A DNA stretch of 64,000 nucleotides. Source: Doryteuthis pealeii. Its lineage: Eukaryota; Mollusca; Cephalopoda; Myopsida; Loliginidae. Location: positions 66,786,479-66,850,478 of the forward strand of contig CM042157.1 in assembly GCA_023376005.1 (NCBI GenBank), read 5' to 3'. Shown here one piece after another: positions 13,301-26,800 of the stretch. The position numbers were made by a program, and so were the translations under genes. Under the pieces are notes generated by a model. It was not told the origin of the DNA and searched no databases. It worked only from the letters and a program-made list of their open reading frames with translations. The stretch's first letter is position 1, and each line of letters begins with the position of its first letter.

Positions 13301-16300
13301 GTACCTGTTACGGTCACATCTATGGGTAAAATAGTAAAATGTGTTTATGAAAAAATTGAGTATCCATTAAGAATTAATTTATTTCAAAACTTTGTTGGCA
13401 TTAAATGATCCACCGATGTTGATATGCTGTAAAACAAACCAAACCTCATCACCAAAATGTTGTGTCTGAGTTATCAAATAACAACACTAAAAATCTGGAA
13501 GAAAGGTTAACATAAGTTTATTACCCTTTTGGTACAAAAGATATAAATAAAAATCTAACAACTAATTAAATCTCTATAGCAAGACTAGCTATTGCTTGAC
13601 CACTCCCTCGTGTAGTCCATATTATTTATGGGTTTCATTGGACGAGTCCAACTTTCTTGTAGGGGAAATATTTTCCCTTACAACATTTAGACTTCTTTAT
13701 TTTAGTATCACATTGTTATAATCTGTAAACTGATTTGTTGGATATCAGCCATAACTATTAGTAATTATAATCTAACTGAACCGTGGGGGAAATATCTTCT
13801 TTATAGCACTAAAGAAAGCAAACCTCGATTATTTCCTAGAACTACAAACTAAAAAAAAGGGAAACCACTCTTAATCAATTTTATCTGCTAATTGATCTAC
13901 CCATTATTTTCCCATTAAACTAACTAATCCTAACCTAACCCGTCTTCTTTTTTTCCTAGTAGATCAATAAATAATAAACAATTTATAAAATTAATTCTGA
14001 GTGGTTCCCCTCTTTTTAGGTTGAGTTATAGGAGATAACCCAAACCTCCACCAATGATTAAAAAATTTTATCCAACCATTGTTACTCTAACAATTTCTTT
14101 TCTTTTTTAGTTGGATAATCAAATTTCTGGAGCTGTATTTCCAACTGTGTTAGCACCCATCCCACCTCCCAAGTCAGTAGCAGCAGAAAGTGGTGAGTTG
14201 GTTTTTTGTTTTTTTTTTTTTTTTTCTTTTATACAAACTTTATTTTCCTGCCTCCCACCAGACCGGATTGACACAAGGACATTTTAACATGGGAAACCAT
14301 GCACAAACCAAAGCTTATGCAGTGGCCAGTGCCAGTGCATTTGGCATTCCCCTTTTTAGACGATGGGGCAGGTGCTGCCTGGAGGAACGGCCCCAGGATC
14401 ACACAATTAATTTTACCATCACTAACCAATACAAAGCTTGAAATGATTATCCACTGGATTATATATATATATATTATATAATCATTATTTCACTCCATTT
14501 TTTTACCACATAAAGTTGGTTAGGTGCAGTCAAAGGACGCTGGTTTGAAATTCAACAATGCGTAAAGTTGCATTCTTCCTCCAATTTTCAATATCCAGAT
14601 TCCAACCCCTTGGGGATTTTAACAATTGATCCTTTCTTGAAAATCCAAGTATTTGTCGATCTTTTTATTTTCTTTCATTTTTTTATTATTATTATTATAT
14701 ATATTCATATATAAATAAATTCATATATAAACTGGGATCACACCATTAATATTACTTACTGGTCCATCTGCGCCAGGTAAATATGTAATGGTCTATAATT
14801 GACATTTATCGTTCTGAATGTTAAATCATTTTTCCATTATTTTTTTATGTACAGTTCCTAAACCATTCACTGAGGTGAGCATCATGCAGAGAAAACATGA
14901 ACACAGCAACGTTACTCAGATCAAGTATGTATCTCTCTTATTATTGTTCTTTTTTTTTATGTTGTACAGTTTTACCAGTGCTACTTTGGTATGCGATCTA
15001 ACTTTTTATATTGTGATTTATAACAAGAAAATTACATTTTACTATAAGAATGCATAGAATGCAGGTTTTTTGCTCACATCAGAAACCGTTATTTTAATGC
15101 AAACAATATGAAAGATCTATTTGAAAAAGTCAACATAGAAGACATTCTGTCCTTTTTTGAAGGAAATAAAATTATACCATCGAATATAGACAAGAACTAA
15201 TCAATACTATACAACATGATCCCCAATGGTGCTAATACATTGTTAAAACCAATTACTATAAACGTGTAAATATAAATGCACAACATTATTACTTCCTAAC
15301 CACTAGGCATGACATAACCCCAGATGGGTTGATATGCCGTTAAAATCAATCAACCAACCAACAATAAGGCTCATCCTATCTATACATATATAAAGGTCAG
15401 GTGGTATGTATGTCCGGATTAAACTACGAAAATAAAACAAAGTAAATATATATATATACATATTAGATATCATCAGTTCTTGCTTTTTGTGAAAAACTTC
15501 TGAGATTCGATTTATATTCGAAGATATTTAAAAATTAAAATATACATAGAATAGCATTGAAATCTACTTAAAAATGTCCAGCATTTGTAAATCTCAAAAG
15601 TGAACAAATCAATACATCGGGTATTTTTCCACCCTTCTACCCAGGTGATGCTGAGCAGCTGCTTCTAGTACATTGATAAAAGGGTGTATAGTTGGTTTTA
15701 TCAGCTTAACTCTTTGCCTACTTTAAGCCAAACACAGTGGCTCTCCCACCATTGTGTATTTCTACACACATCACACGCAAGCAAAGTACAAAAACTGATG
15801 GTTCATTATAATTCAGCAGAAAGACTCAGATTACAACAATAATAGGACTTTATTTGAATAGAATGAGTTTTGAGGTGAATAGATAGTAAACTTTAAAATA
15901 TCCCATCATACCGGTAAAAAAAAAAAAAAATACTAAGAAAATTTGGTACATCCATGGGGGAAATTTGGTAGGCAAAGAGTTAAGATAGGCAAATGCTATT
16001 TCCTTCCAGGAACTTAGGGATTCACTTAGCAAAAAAAAGATTTGCAACAAAAAAGACAATTTTTTCTTATCTTTCTAAAAGTTATTCAGATAATTTAAAT
16101 CATTTGTGTTGTACAAGAACGTTTGAGCCAATTTATATATTAATATTAGGATATCCCCATAATGTAAATATGTGAAATAAGCAAGAGTTATACCTCTTTG
16201 AATACAATCTAGATAAACATAACATGGAACACAATTTTTAATAAAGAAAAAAACATAAACATTATAAATAAGAAAGAATTTAAATATCTAAAGAAGTCTA

Positions 16301-19300
16301 GTCTAATAATCTACCTTTTATATTGTAATTTATAACAAGGAATGTTATATTCAAGAATAAGGGAGACAACTGTATAGGTTTGAGAAAATGTTTTTGGTTA
16401 GAGAGTATGAAACATTAGTGCATTTTCTGTTTAAGTGTTGAAACTCCAATCCTGGCTCAATAAAGTACATCAGTAACACACCAGTCAGCCATTTTCATAA
16501 ATGGCTCAGTGAACTGTTTGTTTTTTTTAATAAATTAACTTTTTCTTTTTTCCTGTTTTTTTTTGTTTTTTTTCTCAAGACAAAATTGAGACGTTTATTG
16601 AAAAATGCCCAAAATGATTTATTGTAAAAAAAAATTATTTAAGAATTCAGATGAAAAACAAGTTTATTTTCTTGAAAAAAACAAAAAAACAGATCAAAAG
16701 AGCTTACGAGGATGGCTCCTGCTGCTAATTTGAAAGGTGTATTCCTTTAAGGAAAAATAAATAAAAAAAAAAAAAAAAAAAAAACAAAAGCTGAAAAATT
16801 TGGGATGCATATTTTGAAGATAATCTGTTTCTTATGAAAATACTTTTTTTTTTTTTTTTTTTTTTTTTTAATCTTTTCAGATATTTCAAGGTGCTAATTC
16901 AAGAAATGTCAGCCAAAGTAGATCAAGGTTTCTTAAATGCCGTCATCCAGCTATTTTCATCAGATGATGTAGTTTCCAGATCGGAAGAGGTATTTTTTTT
17001 TTATCCACAAAAAAATATTAAAGATTGTTATCTACTAAAAGTTTGAAATTGACAATTTGGAAGATTTGCTGTCGGTGGTAGTACATCCCCCCCACCCCCG
17101 GCCCATACCTTTGTAAGCTGCCAATATGTTATTAAATATAGTGTGTGTGTGTATATATATATATAGCCTTGGTTGGCAACCCATCAAAGTCAAGGAAAAC
17201 TACGACACAAAACCTCTGCTGCCTTTCAAGGAAAGGCTAGGGGAGTAAACCCTGAAAACAAATCAGGAGCCAGAGTCCCTAAGGTGGTGTGATGCTGAGA
17301 TCCAGTGGTACCCATCAACTCCTGCGACACTACCGTTGCCAAATAGCATCGGTACCTTACCTTTCCTTTGGATCACAGTGGCAGTGTGGAGAGGGTGGAT
17401 TTGCTGCATGGGCAACAGCTTATCCTACATATGAACCCACCCAGGCTATGTAGTTCAAATTCAAAAAAAAAATATTTGACACTAATCCATTGTCTCTCGT
17501 AGACGGAAGATAAGATAGATTCTCATAGTATGTATAACTTATTCTTTATAGGGCCAGTTTAGCTCAGTCGGTAGAGCGTCTGTCTGGGAACCACAAGGTT
17601 CCTGGTTCGATACTGGCCCTTGCCAACTCAGCGTATGAGTAGCACAGGGATCTGTGCAGTAAAGTGAGGAGCTGGTAGGTGTGGCGCTCCACCTCCAGAT
17701 GCTAAAAAAGTTTCCTTGGTCTAGCACTAGTGAAAAGGGGATAGACTCCCTCGCTGATTGGCTGATACCGACTTTAGGCCACCCCAATGACTTTACTTTA
17801 CTTATTCTTTATACATCAAATATATTGGTTTAAATTTTTTTGGAAAAATTGTGCCATAAAATCCAACCAACCAACCAACTCTTAAGGCTCACCTAATAAC
17901 AACATGTGTAAATCACAAATTGGCAGATCTAGTATGATAATGAAATTTATTGTGTATAGTACTCAGGTGCACCACAACTCATCAAAGTCTCATGTCAAGT
18001 ACACAGAATAATGTATTAGTGTCAGGAACATGAACAGTTTACAGTAGTAATATGCATGTATGTGTGCGCATATGTATGTGGAGAGTGGCATCAGGTATAG
18101 TGTCGGTGGACTACAGGAAGCATGGAGGCTTTGAAAGACTCAGTGCGTCGGCAGCCTATAACAGACGAGGGCAGTTTATTCCATGTCTCCGCAACTGAGC
18201 GTGAAAAAATGTTTCTGAAAGTCACGTGAGCAGTGCTGTTTTCTGACTTTGTAGGCATGCCCACGTGTGTTAGAAAGATGGAGATCAAAAATGTGTTCAC
18301 GGTTGCTGTTGTTAAATATATACTATAGCAATCATACAATAGGAGGTGTTCACTTCCGCCACTATCTTTAGGGTAAATGTCCCTTATCAATATTATTACC
18401 AAGATACTACGTACACAAGCCTATCCTGTGTTAATGAAGTTGTAAGTTTAAATGAAATTCAAATAACCAATTAAAATGTACCTTTATTTTTCCTTCAGAC
18501 CCAATACTTCCTTGAAGACTGTAAAGGAGTTCAGACAGAACTTCTTGATATTGTTGGATTGTCTCTTGTGGAGGGACAAAAGAACTTTTATGATTACTTA
18601 CACTTCTCACCTATTAAGGTAAGAAACACCTTTTTCACTTTTTGATCTTTCTTTCAAGTAGTTTTAATATTTTCTGTTTTATTCATATAGATACTAGAGT
18701 GTATCTACAGGGTGGTCCAAAAGTCTTGTCAGCCCTATATATCATTTGAACTTTAATTATTTTTTTTGTTTTTAATGAGTTATGTAATTATTTTATTTCT
18801 AAAAAGTATGTAAGGGGTGACAAGACGTTCGGACCATACTGTACATTAATCTACATGGTGGTTAAAAGTTTTGTCACCCCTACATATTGTTTTAATTTTC
18901 ATTATTTTTTGTTTTAATGGTATGATACATAAGTTTAAATTCTTTTTGAAAAATTATAAAGAATAAAATTTACTTATTTTTCAATTTTTTTTAACCAGTC
19001 TGTAATATCTTCTGTTCATCTTAAAGATGGTTACATATTAACTTTTAAGGCTCAACCAATAACAACAAGTGTAAACCACAAGATGGTGTATCTAATACAA
19101 ATATTTATTGTAATAATCGTACAATAGTCAGTGTTCACTTCCGCCAGTGTCTTTGGAATAAATTCTTCAGATTAATCTTTAAGACTCACCCAATAAGAAC
19201 ATGTGTAAACCACAAAATGGCAATTGTGACTTGAATAGTAATATAGTTTCGGTTACTGACAGACAAACCCATACACTCCATTATAATAAGATATTACTAT

Positions 19301-20806
19301 GGAATTTGTGGTTATTTCCTATAAGTCTAACATAAACAAAGGGGAACCACTCTCGACTGATAAATTATTTAATTTCCCATTACACTAACCCTAACCCTAA
19401 CCCGGTCTTCTTTCTTCCTAGTAGATCAATAAATAAATGAATAATTTATCAGTTAAGAGTGGTTCCCCTTTGTTTATGTTAGACTTATAGGAAATAACCG
19501 AATTTGTTATATTATTCTGGTATTTTAAATTGTCTGTTTTTTCTAATTTTCCAGATCCATTTGAGCTTCTCGTTACAAGCCGGAGAAGACGGACAAGTTG
19601 AGATAAAATCCAACGTACTCAACATCTTTTTGCAGAGTGTTGGTGTTGTACTCACAGATATACAAGATGTTGTCTTCAAGTAAATTTTTTTTTTTTCAAT
19701 TCAACTTTTTAGAGTTTTATCATTTTTTTATTTTTTTTTTATTTATTTATTTATTTATTTTTTTTGTTTACTTTAAGAACTTAAAATTGAAATTCACAAA
19801 CAAGCTGATTCTGCTTTAATTTCTTTCAGATTACAATATTTAATCATTTAGTTGTCTCAAAAAAAGTATCAAGATTTTTTTGTACATTTTGACACGCCTT
19901 GTATTCTGAAAAAAAAATTAACATTCAGAATGTTACATTTAATTAGAAATATTCTTTTTAAAACAAATCTCTAATAATTATACTCACTGTAGCATTCCCA
20001 GTTGATTTTTTTTTTAATTTGAGGTTATTGTTATTTAGGTTGGAGTACCCTTCATCGCCATTACCCCAGGTCCACTCTGACCCGGAGTGGTAGTACCCGT
20101 TAGGGTCCCATTAATGGGTTGAATAGAAAAAAATTAGTTTTAAAAATGTTTTTTAAAAATTGAGTTTTAAAAAAAAATTAGAAAAAAATAAAAAATTTGA
20201 ATACTCATCAAGAATGAATAAAAAAAAATCTTCGGCATAAGATAACCCAACAAGTGTTGACATGCCATGAAATCAAGCTGACCAACCAGCATCTTAAAAA
20301 CATGGCAGTGTTGTATTGAAAGCCAACTTTTCTATTTCATTGATAAAATGTTCATCTAAATTTTATTGTTTACTTCAAGAACTTAAAATTGAAATTCTCA
20401 AACAAGCTGATTCTGCTCTTCTTTCTTTCTTTCAGATTACAATATTTAATCATTTAGTTGTCTCAAAAAAGTATTGAGGTTTTTTTGTACATTTTGACAA
20501 ACCTTGTATTCTCAAAAAAACATTAACGTTCCATTCATTCATTCTTCCTTTCTATCTTGGTAAACACAGCTTTAAACTTAGTACTTTCTTGACACACCTT
20601 GTATTCTGAAAAAAATTAATGAATGGAACTTTATTTCTTTTCAGAATACAAGGTGTGTCAAAAAAGCATTGAGATTTTTGTACTTTTTGAGACACCTTGT
20701 ATTCTGGGGAAAAAATTAATATTCCATTCATTCTTCATTTTTATCTTGGTAAATACAGCTTTAAACTTGATACTTTTTTGACACACCTTGTATTCTGAAA
20801 AAGAAT

Positions 20807-20839
<33 letters not shown>

Positions 20840-23800
20840 CAGAATACATGGTGTCAAATAGTAAAAATCTCTATACTTTTTTGACACACTCTGTATGATT
20901 TAATATAATATTTGTTAAATATAATTTAATATAACGTATAGAGTTGGCAAAAAAAATTTATAAAGTATTGATTACTTTTATTTATTAGATTTTATTTTAA
21001 TTTATTGATTCAATGAAGATATTAATTTTAATTTGTTTTTATTAATTTATATATTTGATTTTATCAATTTAATTCTAATTATTTCAAAATTTAAAATTAC
21101 ATAAATTATGATTTATAGAGTTAATAAAAAATTTTTTTTTAACATTTATAAACTATTAATATAATATTTATATTACATATAATTTAATATATAATTTATT
21201 CATTTATTTAACTAATTCTGCTTTTATTTCTTTCAGATTAGGATATTTTGAGAGGAAACACAATTTTTATAACCAAAGTCAATTGATTGGTCAGATGAGT
21301 CAGCATTATGCTGGACAGGTATGTACATTGTTCAATGAGATGAATATTTATTTTTATTTCTTCTTAAAGAATATTAGTTAAGAGTAATGGAATGAATCCG
21401 ACGGTATATATGGAAAAAATGATATGTTGTTTAATTGAATTTATTTCTTCAACTTTACATTGCTGATATTGCAATATTTTGATTTTTTTTTTTTCAAAAA
21501 ATCTTCTTCAGAGTATATTGATAGGAAGACAATTGTGACCCCTTTTATGACGTGATTGTTTTCTACCGAATTCAGTTACACCGAACAAAAAACATGACAC
21601 GCTTTTTGAAAAATATTTCTAGTTTAGATTTAAAATATTCTCTCTTTTTTTTTCTCTCTCTCTTAAAGAATCCGGTAGAAAACAATCACATCATAAAACG
21701 GTCACAATTGTCTTCCTATCAATATATTCTGAAGATTTTTTTTGAAAAAAATCAAAATATTGCAATATCTGCAATCTAAATTTGAAAAAATAAATTCAGT
21801 TAAACAACATCTGTGTTTTTTTGGGGGTTTTTTCATATCATTTTATCCATTATTTCTTCTTATATCTTTTCTTCTGCTGGCCATTTTGTGTTCTCTTGTG
21901 TTTCTTCTCTGGTGGGTCTGTATCACACCACTTCCATCTTTGTACTTATAAATTATGAACACACAAACATAAATTGTGTATGCATAGTTTTTTTATATTT
22001 AGAAAAATATTTAACACTAGTTGATGTACCCAATTACATGAGGTAAGAGGTCAAAACTTGAACTGTAGATAGAGTAAAACTACTGATATAAAAAAAAATC
22101 CTATGTACGAGGGTAATCCCAAAATTAAGGTCTCCAAAGTGCTGGGGACTCAGCATATGGCATGTCTGTGTATAGCAATGACCCTGGTTGGGTCGTTGCT
22201 ATGCTCAGACACACAGGGAACATCTGAGGAAGGCCGGAGGATACAGCGACTGAAACGTGTTTATACACATCTCAATAAAGATGAGAACAACAATCTAAAA
22301 CATCAAAATTATTCACCTCAAGCCTCATCTCAAAAATATTTATTTGTTTTAATATTTAAAAACAAAAATGAAGGATATGTCTCCGAATATTAATGACATT
22401 TTTTTTTTCCTTCCCTGAATTAAATTTCTTATCTCTCACTCAACAGTAATTAAAAATATTTTTTATTTGTTTTTCACAGGCAATCAAACAAATGTACGTC
22501 TTAGTATTAGGACTGGACGTATTAGGAAATCCCTTTGGTCTTATCCGAGGATTGGGAGAGGGATTAGAAGATCTCTTTTATGAACCATATCAGGTAAACT
22601 GTCTTTGCTAATATTGATTAAAAAAATATATCTTTTTTTCTAGATTTCTTACTTTTCTTGAAAACAATGTTTTTTTTTTTTTTTGTTTTTTTTTGGGGGG
22701 GGTTTTTTGTTTGTTTTTTGTTTTTTTGGGGGGTTCATTATAGAGATTTGATAGATAACAAGCTTGTATGATATTGTGGTTAAATTAAACTTAATGGACC
22801 TAAATTCCACTATCATATATCACCCCACTGAAAGAGAAAAAAATACCAAAAATCAGGGAATTAACCGAATTTAATTAAATTTTCATTGTTGATATATTAA
22901 TGAATAAAAGATATAATGCACCAGTTATTTTAAAATATTTACATTTTTTCAGGTCAGTTAACTTTGAACTATGTATCTTTGAGAATCTGTGTTATGCCTC
23001 AAAGATACTTAACTGACCTGAAAAATGTAAAAGTTTTTAAATAAAATAACTGGTGCATTATATCTTTTATTCATTAATATATCAACACTGAAAATTTCAT
23101 TAAATTCAGTTAATTCCCTGATTTTTGCTATTTTTAGATCCGTTAAGTTCGATTTAACCGATATTGTCTTATTTTATTTACAACTACAGGGTGATTGTAA
23201 AGTAAACTCCCTATTTTAAAAATCTTATAATTTATTCCTGAACCATTATTTTTTATCAAAAATGAATATGAGAAGGACAAACATAACATGGAGTTTTATT
23301 TAAAATTCTATATAAGCACCAGCATTCGCCTCCAGCCTCTCAAGCCACTTGTAAATCACATCAACTGATCCTCCCTGGAACTCTTGTGGAATGGCAGAAA
23401 TAAATTCTCATATTTGTCCTTCAAGTTCTACCAAAGTCATTGGTTTCATATAGTAGATTTGCCCCTTCAACCAACCCTAAAGAAAAAAGTTGCAGGGTGT
23501 TAAATCAGGGCTTCTGGGTATCCACTCATGCAGACCACGTCTACCCATTCATCTCCCAAGAAAATGATGATTCAGCCATTCACAAACAACAATATAAGAT
23601 AATTGCCTTATATTAAGGAACATACATTAAAGAATTGAGAAAATGCATATAAAAAAAGATATTTTAAATATTTATATTTTTGCTTGAAGGCAATTACAAT
23701 GCGGTATATCGCATAAAATTTGATAATTATAGAAGATAAATAACATTGACAAGTGAATCTCGCAAATAATTACCCGGCGTGTAGAACATCGTACAGCAGC

Positions 23801-26800
23801 TGTTTTGACTTTATTAAGTCTCATCAGCGATGTATACTAACGATCTCCTTCCGACAGAAATCGAAACCGGAACTTCAGCAGGATAGTCAGAAACTATACT
23901 GCCTCAGCCACCGATACAGCACCGAGAAATGCCTGCGAAATTAACTTTCTGACTATCCTGCTGAAGTCCCAGGTTCGATTTCTGTCGGAGGGAGATCGTT
24001 AGTATACATCGCTGATGAGACTTAATAAAGTCGAAACAGCTGCTGTACGATGTTCTACACGCCGGGTAATTCTTTGCGAGATTCACTTGTCAATGTTATT
24101 TATCTTCTATAATTATTGAATTTTATGCGATATACCGCATTGTAATTGCCTTCAAGCAAAAATATAAATATTTATTCACCAATGCTTCTAAAAAAATAAA
24201 CAAACATCCCAAAATCTTATATTTTAAATATTTCAACCAATTTTTGATGTTGTCCAATCAATCACTGAAGTTCTGTCATTATTAGTCATGATTAATAATT
24301 ATAGAACATGTTCTCCATTTTCTATGAGAGACGCCTTCGCTGGCTTGGGCATGTCAGGAGGATAGAAAATGGCCGCATCCCAAAAGATCTTTTGTATAGC
24401 GAATTAGTAAAAGGCTCCCGATCAGTAGGTAGACCCTGCTTACACTTTAAAGATGTCTGCGGGAGAGACATATGAATATGTCACATTGACACAAAGACAT
24501 GGAGGGAGATGCAGAAAATCGAGCGGCCTGGCGCCTTAACATTAAGCAAGACACGAAGAGGGATGAAGTGGAGAGGAGAGTAGCCTTGACAGCAAAGTGA
24601 GACAGAAAGAGGGAGAAAAGACAGCGGCCCCAGAAAGCATCATACTTTGTGTGCAGTCAGTGCACCAAAGACTGTCACTCAGGGATAAGGCTGCACAGTA
24701 ACTTGCGCAGATGCAGATAATTTATCTATTTATTTTTTGGACACTATGCTCTCGTCCTTAGTGGACGGAAAGATGCCAACAACAATAATTATATCCACGC
24801 AGTATGTCAATTGATATAGCCTACATCTGTTGACTTTATATATGTATGTGGTGAGATGGAAGTTAACGCTTTGAAAGAAGAAATAAAATGATGAAAATAA
24901 GAAGTCTGCGCATAGGATCAGTGCAGGTAGAAAGAAAAAAATTGAAATATTAAAAATTATAATTTTCAACCAATCGGAAGCGTTTGCACCTAAAAAAAGA
25001 AGTTTTTAAAATAGACCGATTTCAATCCTAGGGAGTCCTATAAAAAGCAAAGGTTTTTGAAGAACAGCAGAAAAGACAAACTTATGCTTAATTATTCCAT
25101 GTCATTCAACTCTGAAATATTTGCCTACCGCTGAAGATATTAAAAGTTCTGTCTTTCTCTACAAGTTATTTCACTGCTGATATTAAAGAGCATTACCTTC
25201 TTTTTTTTTTTCTCTATTCGAGATAATTCAACACTTTCTTCTAATTACATGAACTTTTAAAAAAGAATATTCTACAGGACTTCGATCAGTATTTTTAACT
25301 ACTGTAATCTATTTGTTTTAATACACAGATTACTTGTTGAATTTATGAGATCTTTCTTTTTCTGTCTTATGTGACCTTATGTGCTTGTTGTAATTACCAA
25401 TATATATATCCACTCATTACAACCACCATGTACATAAGGCACAAGAAAAAATGTTAATAAATGTATATCTTTGAGTGAACAGTGGCTGATGTATTTATTC
25501 ATTTATATAGGTGTTAATTACACCCACATTTCATTACCAGGCTGGGTAATTAAGTTTTATATTAAGTCTAAATGGATCATAGCTTTTTATTTTGTTTATC
25601 CATTTGTTTTCCTGCTTTTCAATTACTGATTTTGTGTTGAAGTTTTTATGTATATATATATATAATTTGTTTTTGTCAATCAGGGTGCTATACAAGGCCC
25701 AGAGGAATTTGCTGAAGGCCTCGTTTTGGGTGTTCGTAGTTTATTTGGACATGCTGTAGGTAAGCAAAAAAAATAATTTTAACATCTTTTTTTTAACCCC
25801 TATAATATTAGTGAAAGTGATATTTTTGTTTATCTTTTCTAGGATGGCACACTTTTCTTTGTACTTTTTAAATACTTCAGAAATGTATTTAAAAAGTTTC
25901 AATTGTTTAAAAAAGCAAAAATTTTAATAGTATTACAAATGATTATAGAAATTTTTAAATTTTAACAAAAATAATTTGAATTTTTTTTTTTTTTTTTTTT
26001 ATGAAAAAAAAAAAAAAAAAATTCAAATTATTTTTTGTTAAAATTTAAAATTTCTATAATCATTTGTAATACTATTAAAATTTTTGCTTTTTTAAACAAT
26101 TGAAACTTTTTAAATCAAAATGGCGGCCTTTTTAGGTATTCTTTTTCTTTTTATTGCATTATAAAGCAAAAATGTTCAATTCACATTTCATTTATTTTCT
26201 CTGAATGAAAGAAGGCAGATATTGAACTTATTCACCATATGACATCAAATTATTAAAGTCTGATATAAAAACAAAATGTTACCGTTTCTTACATGTGGAT
26301 ATCAATGGCAGTGTTTCATCTCTGTGACTTTCTTTGTAGGTGGTGCTGCGGGTGCTGTGTCAAGAATAACAGGAGCTATGGGCAAAGGCATTGCAGCTCT
26401 CACTTTGGATGATGATTACCAGAAGAAGAGGAGGGAAGCTATGAATAAACGACCTGCCAATGTCAGAGAAGGTTTTGCACGAGGAGGAAAAGGACTAGTC
26501 ATGGTTAGTAATTATTTTCCAACATCCCACCAAGTCGATTTACGTGGGGAGCTATGCACAAACCGAAGCTCATGCAGTGGCTAGTGTTAAAATGTATTGC
26601 ATGTTAAAATAGTGTTGCATGTATCCTCTCAGCATTCCTCTTTTGAGGCGCCTCAGTCACTGAGCAATAAACCCAGCCCTGGCTGAGCAGTCCATGACCT
26701 GCAACACTCTGGGCGGTCAGAGAGGCCCCCTCCGATCAATCAGCTGGTCATGTCAAGCCCTAGCCCTTATCATATGGGTGCTAGAAGGCAGTGGCTGAGA

